Origin: Actinomycetota bacterium | GTDB taxonomy: Bacteria; Actinomycetota; Thermoleophilia; Solirubrobacterales; Solirubrobacteraceae | Reading direction: 5' to 3' | Assembly (NCBI GenBank): GCA_005885515.1 | Contig: VAWK01000028.1 | Coordinates: forward strand, 1-64,000 | DNA: 64,000 nucleotides | In this document: positions 8,073 to 15,660 of the stretch, piece by piece | Numbering within the stretch: the first letter of the stretch is position 1 | How the letters are laid out: each line of letters starts with the position of its first letter | The notes under the pieces: model-generated | Database searches by the model: none | What the model was told of the DNA's origin: nothing | The model's input: only the letters and a program-made list of their open reading frames with translations | Translations under genes and position numbers: made by a program

Positions 8073-8357
8073 ATGACCACGCTGAGCGACGCCGAGATCG
8101 ACGAGCGCCTCGCCAGCGCCGGCGGGTGGCGAAGGGGCGATCAGGCAACGATCGTGCGCGAGCTGAAGTTCGACGACTTCGCCGCCGCGATCGTCTTCGT
8201 CAACCGCGTCGCCGAGGCCGCCGAGCAGGTCAACCACCACCCGGACATCCTGGTCCACGGCTGGAACAAAGTGCGCCTCGAGCTCTCTACCCACTCCGCG
8301 GGCGGGCTGACGGACGCGGACTTCGCCCTCGCCAGCCGCATCGAGGGCCTGCTGTGA
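8073..8357 (+). CDS. phhB: 4a-hydroxytetrahydrobiopterin dehydratase (pterin-4-alpha-carbinolamine dehydratase)
   Basis: 94 aa, the usual length. The signature HHPD (55-58) in VNHHPDILVHGWNKVRLEL and the later T-H-S-A-G-G-L-T-D segment (73-81) are the catalytic elements of PCD/DCoH proteins. It dehydrates 4a-hydroxytetrahydropterin, recycling the pterin cofactor of aromatic hydroxylases; no hydroxylase is nearby, so the partner is not known. TAACCT (8058-8063) ends 9 nt before ATG 8073, giving at most a tiny leader. Confidence 0.92.
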   Translation: MTTLSDAEIDERLASAGGWRRGDQATIVRELKFDDFAAAIVFVNRVAEAAEQVNHHPDILVHGWNKVRLELSTHSAGGLTDADFALASRIEGLL

Positions 8358-8484
8358 CGCGGCCGGCGCCTCGGCTGCGCAGGACACGCCCCCAGGTGCA
8401 GCGCGCGCGGGCATAGAACAGGGCGCGCGCGATCGCCCCGCCTCCGCGCCAGCCCCTTGCTACCTTAGGCGGGTCGGTCAAGCG

Positions 8485-8610
8485 ATGAACGACGACGAAG
8501 AACCTACTCGAAGTAGGGTGGCCCGCTCGGGCCCCCTGCGCGCCCGTCGTCCCCGGTGGCGCTTCAAGCGCGGGCGCCGCCTCGCCGCACGGGTCACCGC
8601 CGCGGCGTGA
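8485..8610 (+). CDS. Small basic ORF translationally coupled to the CorC-family gene
   Basis: 41 residues starting MNDDEEPTRSRVARSG and then extremely Arg-rich. Its TGA (8608-8610) overlaps the GTG (8607) of the next gene as GTGA, the coupling arrangement also used for thrC, yrbE and pspAA here. No strong ribosome site. It may be a leader peptide that sets translation of the membrane protein, or a chance frame. Confidence 0.4.
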   Translation: MNDDEEPTRSRVARSGPLRARRPRWRFKRGRRLAARVTAAA

Positions 8611-9959
8611 ACGTCGTTGGGCTGATCCTGGCGGCCGTGCTGGTCGCGGTCAATGCGTTTTTCGTGATCGCCGAGTACGCGCTCGTGCGCTCGCGCCGCG
8701 CACGCCTGGAGATGATGGCCGAGCAAGGGGCCAGGGGAGCCTCGCTGGCGCTGACACAGCTGGACCGCATCAACGAGTACATCTCGGCGGTGCAGATCGG
8801 CGTCACGATGACGTCGATCGGCATCGGAGCCCTCGGCGAGCCGGCGCTCGCCCGCCTGCTGAAAAATGCGCTCGGAAACGCGCCCAGCCACGGACTGGCG
8901 GTGGCGATCGCCGTGGTGGTCTCGTACGTGCTGATCACCTCCGCGCAGCTGATCGCGGGGGAGATCGTGCCGAAGTTCTACGCGATCGACCGCGCCGAGG
9001 TAGTGGCCCGCCGGGTGGCACGCCCGCTGCACGCATTCAGCGTGCTCTTCCGGCCCTTCATCGTGGGCGTCACCGCCGTCGCCGACCGCATCCTGGGTCT
9101 GCTCGGGGTGGACATGAACCTCGAGCGGCGCGGCGGCTCGGCGGATGAGCTCAAGCGCCTGATCGCCGAGTCGTTCGCCGGCGGGCACATCGATCCCGGC
9201 GAGGCGGGCATGCTCACGGGCGTGTTTCACCTGCACGAGCAGGAGGCGCGCCAGGTCATGACCCCGATCCCCGCGGTGGTGACGGTGGACATCTCCGAGG
9301 ACGTGGAGACGGCGCTGCGCAAGTGCATCTCCTCCGGCCACACGCGGCTGGTGGTCACCGAGGACGCAAACCCCGATCGCGTGCGCGGGCTCGTGCACGC
9401 CAGCGCGCTCGCCGACCTGCTGATGCGCGAGGACCGGCACGCGTCGATCGAGCCGATCGTGCACGACGCCCCGATCGTGCCCGAGACCAAGGCGCTGGAC
9501 GACCTGCTGGCCGAGCTTCAGCGCTCCCACACGTCGATGGCGGTCGTGGTCGACGAGTACGGGCGCGTGGTCGGCGTCGTCAGCGTCGAGGACATCGTCG
9601 AGGAGGTCGTGGGGGAGATCGCCGATGAGACCGACCCCACCTCCGGCGAGATCCGCAGACTGGCCGGCGGCGACTGGTTCGTGCGCGGCCACGTCGCCGT
9701 CACCGACCTGGCCGACTACGGGCTGTACCTGCCGGTGGACAGCGACGCCTACAACTCCGTCGGCGGGTTCGTGTTCGCCGCCCTCGGGCGCCTGCCGCGG
9801 CGCGGGGACACCGTCGCCGCGGACGGCTTCTCGATCCGCGTGGAGTCGGTGCGCGACAACCGCGTCGAGGCCGTGCGCATTCGCGAGCGCGCGCCGGTGC
9901 CGCGGCGCGACGGCGGCGACAGCGCGAGCAGGGAGCGCCAGCGAGAGCGCGAGATTTGA
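8607..9959 (+). CDS. CorC/HlyC-family membrane protein (DUF21 + CBS pair + CorC_HlyC domain)
   Basis: 450 aa from GTG 8607, chosen because the membrane domain starts immediately (VNVVGLILAAVLVAVNAFF) and because of the GTGA overlap with the small ORF; a GTG at 8556 would only add an Arg/Pro-rich stretch. Order: DUF21 membrane domain with about four helices (1-180), two CBS modules (about 200-330, with MTPIPAVVTVD and VVDEYGRVVGVVSVEDI), then the C-terminal CorC_HlyC domain (about 345-430, RLAGGDWFVRGHVAVTDL). Family members are linked to Mg2+/Co2+ efflux or ion homeostasis; the hemolysin label is historical. Confidence 0.9.
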   Translation: MNVVGLILAAVLVAVNAFFVIAEYALVRSRRARLEMMAEQGARGASLALTQLDRINEYISAVQIGVTMTSIGIGALGEPALARLLKNALGNAPSHGLAVAIAVVVSYVLITSAQLIAGEIVPKFYAIDRAEVVARRVARPLHAFSVLFRPFIVGVTAVADRILGLLGVDMNLERRGGSADELKRLIAESFAGGHIDPGEAGMLTGVFHLHEQEARQVMTPIPAVVTVDISEDVETALRKCISSGHTRLVVTEDANPDRVRGLVHASALADLLMREDRHASIEPIVHDAPIVPETKALDDLLAELQRSHTSMAVVVDEYGRVVGVVSVEDIVEEVVGEIADETDPTSGEIRRLAGGDWFVRGHVAVTDLADYGLYLPVDSDAYNSVGGFVFAALGRLPRRGDTVAADGFSIRVESVRDNRVEAVRIRERAPVPRRDGGDSASRERQREREI

Positions 9960-10044
9960 GCGCGACGCGAGACCGCGAGCTGCGGGCGCCACGAGACCGC
10001 GGGCCTGGGGGGCGCACGAGAACGTGACCCTTGAGCAAAAACAC

Positions 10045-10076
10045 GTCCGGCCCGCTGGGGGGAAAGCGGACCGGAC
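10045..10076 (-). terminator. Intrinsic terminator of the hydroxyacyl-CoA dehydrogenase transcript
   Basis: GTCCGGCCCGCT (10045-10056) and AGCGGACCGGAC (10065-10076) form a 12-bp stem with one mismatch and an 8-nt loop. Read on the minus strand the stem is followed by GTGTTTTTG, a U-tract, so it works for the leftward gene; there is no U-tract on the plus side. Confidence 0.7.
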
Positions 10077-10227
10077 AGTGCGCACTGGGAGGAGGCGGGT
10101 GTGCGTTGCGACGTCAGTCGCATGTCCCAGTATCGCCACGTGGCTCAAGCTGAGATTAAAAGAGCGATCAGCGCGCTTAAATCTTTCAGCCGGCCCGGAA
10201 AGCCGGAATCGCTCTTCGACGCGCCAC

Positions 10228-10273
10228 AACGCGGCGGGCGCTCGGCGATTCGCCAGAACGCGGCGGGCGCTCG
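10228..10273. repeat. 17-bp direct repeat, two copies 29 bp apart
   Basis: AACGCGGCGGGCGCTCG occurs at 10228-10244 and again at 10257-10273, the second copy ending directly at the stop codon of the leftward gene. Probably a slippage product; no function visible. Confidence 0.75.
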
Positions 10274-11068
10274 TCAGTATGCGTGAAAGCCGCGGCCGCT
10301 CTTGCGGCCCAGCGCGCCCGCGGCGATCAGCTGCTCGATCCGCGCGGGGATCGGCTCGCCGATGGTCTTCCCGATCGAGCGCGCGACGTCCAGGCCGACG
10401 AGGTCGAGCAGCGCCAGCGGCCCCATCGGATGGCCGGCGCCGAGCCGCATGCACGTGTCGATCGCGACGGCCTCCATGCCCGTGTCTTCCAGCAGGCGAA
10501 CCGCGCTGAACAGATACGGGAACAGCAGCCGGTTGACCACGAATCCGGGCACGTCGGGAACCTCCACGGCGATCTTCTCGAACGTGGCGCACAGCGCCAG
10601 CGCGCGAGCCCGAGTCTCCTGGCTCGCCGCGGGCGGGAACACGAGCTCCACCAGCTGCATCTTGCTAACGGGGTTGAACACGTGCAGGCCCACGAACCGG
10701 TCCTGCCGGCCGCTGTCCCGCGCCAGCCGCTCGATCGACAGCGAAGAGGTGGTGCTCGCGAGGATGGCCTCGCGCTGCACGATGCGGTCGAGCTCCGCCA
10801 GCAGACGCGCCTTCACGTCGTGGTCCTCCACCACCGCCTCCACCACGAATGTCGACTGAGCCAGCTCCTGCGCGTCGGTCACCACCTGCACGTGCGCAGG
10901 GTCCACGCGCGCGCTCGCCCGGCGCAGCGCCCGCTCGACCTCTCGCCGCGCGCGCCGCGCCGAGCTGGCCGAGCGGGCGAGCAGGAGCACCGGCCCGTGA
11001 TGCGCGGCGGTGGCGGCCAGGCCGCAGGCAATCGCTCCGCTGCCGGCTATCGCGAGGCGGTCGGTCAC
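10274..11068 (-). CDS. 3-hydroxyacyl-CoA (3-hydroxybutyryl-CoA) dehydrogenase
   Basis: 264 aa from GTG 11068 (AAGAGA 6 nt upstream). It has an N-terminal NAD-binding glycine motif GSGAIA (9-14), the catalytic-His segment GLHVFNPVSKMQLVE (His129) and the C-terminal helical domain with VPDVPGFVVNRLLFPYL and GLDVARSIGKTI. It oxidises or reduces 3-hydroxyacyl-CoA in beta-oxidation or butyryl-CoA routes. It is slightly short for the family (about 280 aa). The thiolase gene is divergent 185 bp away with a palindromic operator between, so the two probably act in the same pathway under one regulator. Confidence 0.88.
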   Translation of the reverse strand: MTDRLAIAGSGAIACGLAATAAHHGPVLLLARSASSARRARREVERALRRASARVDPAHVQVVTDAQELAQSTFVVEAVVEDHDVKARLLAELDRIVQREAILASTTSSLSIERLARDSGRQDRFVGLHVFNPVSKMQLVELVFPPAASQETRARALALCATFEKIAVEVPDVPGFVVNRLLFPYLFSAVRLLEDTGMEAVAIDTCMRLGAGHPMGPLALLDLVGLDVARSIGKTIGEPIPARIEQLIAAGALGRKSGRGFHAY

Positions 11069-11111
11069 GAGCTGTCTCTTGCTGCGCTCTGTGTCGGGTT
11101 TGGAAGCCGGT

Positions 11112-11127
11112 GATTGACCAGTCAATC
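11112..11127. promoter_or_regulatory. Palindromic operator in the dehydrogenase/thiolase divergent region
   Basis: GATTGAC and GTCAATC are perfect 7-bp arms around CA. It is AT-richer than its surroundings and sits 44 bp before the dehydrogenase start and 127 bp before the thiolase start. The size and symmetry fit a TetR-type fatty-acid regulator (FadR/PaaR-like); no such regulator gene is adjacent. Confidence 0.55.
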
Positions 11128-11253
11128 GGTCTTGAAGCGGTAGAGTAAGGGGTGCACGGGTCGGGCGGCTCCGCCGAGCTTCCCGGCCGTCAGCGAGTGC
11201 CCCGCGGTGCACGCCGCGGAGCGCCGCGCAAGACACGTAGGAGGACTCCCCAC

Positions 11254-12426
11254 ATGAGGCAAGCAGAGGGCCGCGAGGTCGTGATCGTCGAGGCTGTGCG
11301 GACGCCGATCGGGCGCGGGCACAAGGAGAAGGGCTACTACAAGGACACTCACCCCAACGACCTGCTCGGCCGCTGCTACACGGAGGTCATCTCCCGCGCC
11401 GGGATCGAGCCCTCCGCGGTCGAGGACGTGGTGGCGGGCTGCGTGCAGCAGTTCGGCGAGCAGGCGCTGAACATCGCTCGCAACGCCTGGCTGCAGGAAG
11501 GGCTGCCGATCGAGACGCCCGGCACGACCGTCGATCGCCAGTGCGGCTCGGCGCAGCAGGCGGTCAACTTCGCCGCGGCCCTGATCGCCGCGGGCGTGCA
11601 CGACGCGATGATCGGCTCCGGCGTGGAGCACATGGGCCACCTGCCGTTTGCGGCCGGCATGAAGACGCAGGAGGAGTTCGGCTACGCGTTCACGCCCCAG
11701 CTGATGGCCAGGCACAACATCGTCGGCCAGGGGCTCGGCGCGGAGATGATCGCCGACCAGTGGGAGATCCCGCGCTCGGAGCTCGACGAGCTCGCCATGC
11801 GCTCGCACCAGCTCGCCCACCAGGCCACCGAGGAGGGGCGCTTCGAGCGCGAGATCGTGCCGATGTCGGTCAACGGTGACGCCTACGTAACCGACCAGGG
11901 CATCCGCCCCGACACCAACCTGGAGGCGCTGTCGCAGCTGAAGCCGGTGTTCAAGGAGAACGGCAAGATCACCGCTGGCAACTCGTCGCAGATCTCCGAT
12001 GGCGCTGCCGCGGTGCTGATGATGTCGGCCGAGAAGGCAAAGGAGCTCGGCCTGCGGGCGCGCGCGCGGATCGTCGACCAGACCACGGTGGGGTGCGACC
12101 CGGTGAAAATGCTCGAGGGTCCGATCCCCGCGACGCGCAAAATCCTCGACCGCAACGGCATGACGATCGATGACATCGACCTGTTCGAGATCAACGAGGC
12201 TTTCGCGCCGGTCGTGGCGGCGTGGCGGCGCGAGCACAATCCGGACATGGACCGCGTCAACGTCAACGGCGGCGCAATGGCGCTCGGGCATCCGCTCGGG
12301 TCCACCGGCGCGCGCCTGATCACCACCCTGCTGCACGAGCTCGAGCGCTCCGACAAGGAGACCGGCTTTGTGACCATGTGCTGCGGCGGCGGCCTCGGCA
12401 CCGCCACGCTCATACAGCGGGTCTGA
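11254..12426 (+). CDS. Thiolase family protein (acetyl-CoA acyltransferase)
   Basis: 390 aa, normal thiolase length. ATG 11254 has AGGAGG about 10 nt upstream; the in-frame extension upstream is not thiolase-like. The acylated cysteine is Cys97 (DRQCGSAQQAVN). The C-terminal signature NGGAMALGHPLGSTGARL (active-site His) and the second cysteine motif CCGGGLGTA are intact. The enzyme cleaves 3-ketoacyl-CoA or condenses acetyl-CoA units. It is divergent from the 3-hydroxyacyl-CoA dehydrogenase, with which it would provide the last two steps of beta-oxidation. Confidence 0.93.
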   Translation: MRQAEGREVVIVEAVRTPIGRGHKEKGYYKDTHPNDLLGRCYTEVISRAGIEPSAVEDVVAGCVQQFGEQALNIARNAWLQEGLPIETPGTTVDRQCGSAQQAVNFAAALIAAGVHDAMIGSGVEHMGHLPFAAGMKTQEEFGYAFTPQLMARHNIVGQGLGAEMIADQWEIPRSELDELAMRSHQLAHQATEEGRFEREIVPMSVNGDAYVTDQGIRPDTNLEALSQLKPVFKENGKITAGNSSQISDGAAAVLMMSAEKAKELGLRARARIVDQTTVGCDPVKMLEGPIPATRKILDRNGMTIDDIDLFEINEAFAPVVAAWRREHNPDMDRVNVNGGAMALGHPLGSTGARLITTLLHELERSDKETGFVTMCCGGGLGTATLIQRV

Positions 12427-12473
12427 GACCGGCCGCGCGGCGAGCGCCGTCGCGCTGGTGAGTAGTTTTTAGT

Positions 12474-12498
12474 GGGCCGGCCCGTGAGGGGCCGGCCC
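12474..12498. terminator. Strong stem-loop after the thiolase gene
   Basis: GGGCCGGCCC is repeated around the loop GTGAG, giving a perfect 10-bp GC-only stem 47 bp after the thiolase stop and 82 bp from the 3' end of the convergent gene. No U-tract follows on either side, as is common for actinobacterial terminators; it could serve both genes. Confidence 0.6.
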
Positions 12499-12580
12499 GC
12501 GTGCGTTCGCGTGGCATGGCCGCGCGAGCCGGTCTGTGGCGCGGGCGCCGCTGCTCATCGCCCGGCCCGGGGATGGCGGC

Positions 12581-14152
12581 CTATGCCGATGGTCCGCCCC
12601 CGGTCCAGTTGACGGCGACCGGCGGCAGCGCCAGCAGCGCAGCCCACGTGGCGGCGTCCGCGCGCCCGCTTGCGGGAATGTTGTGGGCGCTCTGGAAGGC
12701 GCGCAGGTTGGCAGTGGTGCGCGAGCCGAAGTTGCCGGTGGTTTCCTGTTCGGGGTAGGCGCTGGCGAGATGCTCCTGCAGCCACAGCACCCGATCGCCC
12801 TTGGCGCCGCTTGCCAGTTCCGGATAGGAGGTGTTGGGCGTCACGCTCGTGAGCGGCGCGAGCGGCGCGGCCAGCGCGCTCCAGCCGCTGGCGGGGGTCT
12901 CCTGCCAGTCCCAGAACGACAGCCCGGTGGCGCCGTAGTCGACCGCCTCCTCGCGGAACCGCAGCACGTCTGAGGCGGAGACGCCGCCGTAGGTCTGGCC
13001 CAGCGGGAACAGCGGCCGCCCGTAGATGCGGTTGTTGATGTAGGTGTTGGCGTACACCGTGTCGACCGACACGCCGATGTCCTTCCAGTACATCTGCGGC
13101 GCGTTGTACTGGGCGCCTTCGGGGCCGAGGAACACCGAGTAGGGGAGCGCGGGGTGGTAGGAGACGTACGGGAACGACGCCAGCCCGACCGGATAGGCGG
13201 CGCCGACCTTCGCGCGCAGGTTCCTGACGTAGGTCTGGGCAGCGGCGTAGCGGCGTTCGTACTCGGCCTCGGCGTCGATCACAAGGCAGTCGGCACCGTT
13301 GGCCACCGCGCGCGCCCCGAGGCTGGCCTCGCCGGCGGGCGCGGCGCCGTACACGTACTGCCACGCGCACACCCTCAGGCCGTTGGCGTGCAGTTCTGCC
13401 ACCAGCTGCGCAGAGAACTGGCTCCAGTAGTTGGTCGACCCGTCGGAGCTCTTGACGAACACCGTGGTGATGCCGGACTGGTGCGCGCGCGCGGCGATCG
13501 CGGCGACCACGCCGCCGCCGGACTTGCTGAGGTACCAGATCCACATTCCCTGGCCGTCGAACGCGGTGCCGCTGAGCGCGCCCAGCCCGCCCGTCAGACG
13601 CGGGCGCACGGGCCGGTGCAGGGCGTGGTTGAACACGTAGATCGGCCCGTAGGAGCTCGTGTAGCGCCCGCGCCCCAGCAGCACCATGATGTTGCCCGAG
13701 TGCGCTGCGCTGGGGACCGTGACGATCAGGCTCGAGCCCGTGCTGCGCAGGCGCGACCCCGGCGAGTTGCGACTGATGCGCGCGCCGGGGCTGCGGGGAA
13801 AGGCCACGATCATGCCGGCCGCCAGGCCCCTGCCCGTCAGCGCGAGCGTGCCGTGAACGGACACCTGACGCGGATTGCCGCTGCAGCGCGGCGCGGGCGT
13901 GCATCTGACGCTGGTGATGCGCACCGAGGTGACATGCGCGCTGGGCGTGCTGGCGATCCCGCGCGGCGCCCGCGCCGGGACGGCCGCGGAGCTGGGCGCG
14001 GCGGCCGCCGGCAGGGCGGCGCCTGCTGCCGCGGTTCCTCCGGCGCCGGCGGTCAGCGCGCCGGCCGGGTCGCAGAGCGGTGAGCAGAAGGACGCGGCGG
14101 CGAGCGCCGCGGCTAGAAGCGTGAGCCGGTTGTGCGCGCGTGTGCTCGCCAA
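12581..14152 (-). CDS. Secreted protein with C-terminal peptidoglycan-binding domain
   Basis: 523 aa. TTG 14152 is supported by AGGGAA 4 nt upstream. Residues 10-35 are a signal peptide. A Pro/Ala-rich linker and a beta-rich domain with paired cysteines (RCTPAPRCSG) follow. From about 195 there is a region recalling a glycosidase-type barrel (MWIWYLSKSGGG, VFVKSSDGSTNYW, VCAWQYVYG, DCLVIDAEAEYE), whose acidic residues could be catalytic, but I cannot assign a family. About residues 450-512 are a PG_binding_1 domain (KGDRVLWLQEHL ... TTANLRAFQSAHNIPASG). Likely a wall-associated enzyme or wall binder. Confidence 0.75.
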   Translation of the reverse strand: MASTRAHNRLTLLAAALAAASFCSPLCDPAGALTAGAGGTAAAGAALPAAAAPSSAAVPARAPRGIASTPSAHVTSVRITSVRCTPAPRCSGNPRQVSVHGTLALTGRGLAAGMIVAFPRSPGARISRNSPGSRLRSTGSSLIVTVPSAAHSGNIMVLLGRGRYTSSYGPIYVFNHALHRPVRPRLTGGLGALSGTAFDGQGMWIWYLSKSGGGVVAAIAARAHQSGITTVFVKSSDGSTNYWSQFSAQLVAELHANGLRVCAWQYVYGAAPAGEASLGARAVANGADCLVIDAEAEYERRYAAAQTYVRNLRAKVGAAYPVGLASFPYVSYHPALPYSVFLGPEGAQYNAPQMYWKDIGVSVDTVYANTYINNRIYGRPLFPLGQTYGGVSASDVLRFREEAVDYGATGLSFWDWQETPASGWSALAAPLAPLTSVTPNTSYPELASGAKGDRVLWLQEHLASAYPEQETTGNFGSRTTANLRAFQSAHNIPASGRADAATWAALLALPPVAVNWTGGGPSA

Positions 14153-14267
14153 GAGGTTCCCTTCGCGCCAGCTGCTTTCTCCACCCGATGGCGGCGTCAG
14201 AGGTTAACCGCTATTACCGGCAAAACCGATCGTGGAGAGGGAAGTTGCGGCGACGCTCCGCGTGCCG

Positions 14268-15329
14268 TCAGCCCCAGCGGAAGCCGACCTCCGCCGGCGC
14301 CGGCGGCAGCGGGCTGGAGGGCAGGCCGGGCTGAGCGCCGGCGAGGTTGAAGCCCGTGGGGGCGACATCGTTCGGGGCGTCGGGGTGAAACAGCGAGGCC
14401 AGGTACTGGATCTGCCCGCGGCCCACGCCCAGCTCGAACTGTCCGCCCCCGTAGTTGCCGATCGCTTGGCGCTGGCAGAAGTCGTAGGCGTCGAGCAGGT
14501 TGCGCAGCCCGCCCAGTCGGGATGGCTTGATGTTGACCATGCGCGGCGGGTAGGGCAGCGACTGGATGTCGGCGATCGAGTGGATCGGCGCATCCCAGGA
14601 GAAGCGCTCGCGGTGCGGCGCCAGCAGCGGCTCGGTCTCGGGCGTGAGCGCCGGGTCCTCGATCCACGCGTCGGCGAAGGCCTCCACCACGCGGCGGTAG
14701 AGCACCGGATCGGCGGGCTGATCCACGATCGTGCCGGTATAGAACGCCTTGAAGTCCACCGCCTCCACCGCGCCGCTGTCGCGCAGCTCGGCGATCAGGG
14801 GCTCGTCCCAAGAGCTCGTCGGATCCAGCTTGAAGCGCAGGCCGGGGTACAGCGCCAGGCGCCGCCTGAGCGGCTCCGCGGACGGCGGCTCGCCGAGGCG
14901 CATCGAGACCACGAACCGCACCGGCTGTGGCTCGCGCTCGAGCACCGAGTGCAGCGGCAGCGCCGCCTGGCGCAGCGCGAGATCGAGCGCCGCCGACTCA
15001 TACGCCCAGGTGCGGTAGCGCACCGAGACCTCCCGCTGCGGCGGCTGCGGGAACAGGGAGTGCTCGGCCAGGTGCCGGCCGAACGAAGCCAGCGTGAAGC
15101 TTCCGGCGAGCGGCAGCCCGGGACCGGACTCCTGGAGGATCTCGTGGTCGCGCGCGTCGTAGGTGACGTCCTCGCCGATGCCCTGCTCGCCTCCTCCGCG
15201 CACCTGGATGAGCGTGCTCTTGCGCTCGAAGTCGCTCGACACATCGACCTGAAGCGGCTCCAGCACGCACTCCTCGATCTGCACCGGAAGCTGCGCCACG
15301 CGCTCCCACGTGCTCATCGGCGCGCGCAC
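14268..15329 (-). CDS. Enolase-superfamily enzyme (muconate-cycloisomerase/OSB-synthase-like)
   Basis: 353 aa. Superfamily landmarks in order are LRFKLDPTSSWD (first Lys region), VEAVDFKAFYTG, WIEDPAL (metal-binding acid) and VNIKPSRLGGL (second catalytic Lys), which fit a C-terminal barrel of the muconate-lactonising subgroup. Reactions in this group include o-succinylbenzoate synthesis, muconate cycloisomerisation and dipeptide epimerisation, and sequence alone does not decide between them. No menaquinone or muconate genes are adjacent. ATG at 15317 is a possible shorter start. It lies just downstream of xseB on the same strand. Confidence 0.75.
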   Translation of the reverse strand: MRAPMSTWERVAQLPVQIEECVLEPLQVDVSSDFERKSTLIQVRGGGEQGIGEDVTYDARDHEILQESGPGLPLAGSFTLASFGRHLAEHSLFPQPPQREVSVRYRTWAYESAALDLALRQAALPLHSVLEREPQPVRFVVSMRLGEPPSAEPLRRRLALYPGLRFKLDPTSSWDEPLIAELRDSGAVEAVDFKAFYTGTIVDQPADPVLYRRVVEAFADAWIEDPALTPETEPLLAPHRERFSWDAPIHSIADIQSLPYPPRMVNIKPSRLGGLRNLLDAYDFCQRQAIGNYGGGQFELGVGRGQIQYLASLFHPDAPNDVAPTGFNLAGAQPGLPSSPLPPAPAEVGFRWG

Positions 15330-15384
15330 CCGTGGCGCCCGCGGGCACGCGCAGGCGACGCGCCAGCGCAGAGCTGCACGCCGC

Positions 15385-15660
15385 TCACGCCGAGGCCTCG
15401 CGCTCCAGCCGGCTGACCAGCTCGTCGAGCCGCAGCTCCTCGAGCGCGCCCGATACCGCCGCCAGCTGGCGCGCGCACTCCTCGATCAGGGCCTTGCCCT
15501 CGCTGACCAGCTCCAGGGTCTCGTTGAGGCTCGCGTCGCCCGAGTCGAGCCGCTTGATGATCGCTTCCACGCGCGCCGCCGCCTCCTCGTAGCTCTGCGG
15601 CTGCGACCGTGAGGCGCTCGCGTCCTGCGGCGGTGAGCGCTGGAGGTCCTCGCCGCTCAC
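15385..15660 (-). CDS. xseB: Exodeoxyribonuclease VII small subunit
   Basis: 91 aa. The family core SYEEAAARVEAIIKRLDSG and LELVSEGKALIEECARQL forms the two-helix hairpin that docks on the XseA tail. ATG 15660 overlaps the end of xseA by 4 bp (ATGA), so the subunits are translationally coupled. The complex degrades single-stranded DNA into oligonucleotides. Confidence 0.93.
   Translation of the reverse strand: MSGEDLQRSPPQDASASRSQPQSYEEAAARVEAIIKRLDSGDASLNETLELVSEGKALIEECARQLAAVSGALEELRLDELVSRLEREASA

Larger units (their letters stand above)
9960..10273. other. Noncoding gap between convergent genes
   Basis: Between the CorC-family stop and the dehydrogenase stop I see no plausible gene. 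It holds a stem-loop oriented as terminator for the minus-strand gene and a 17-bp direct repeat abutting that gene's stop, described separately. Confidence 0.6.

Noticed and set aside
8478-10592. About 700-codon minus-strand frame opposite the CorC-family gene
   Set aside because: Shadow of the plus-strand CBS protein; His/Arg/Gly-rich product without motifs, and it would cross the terminator hairpin.
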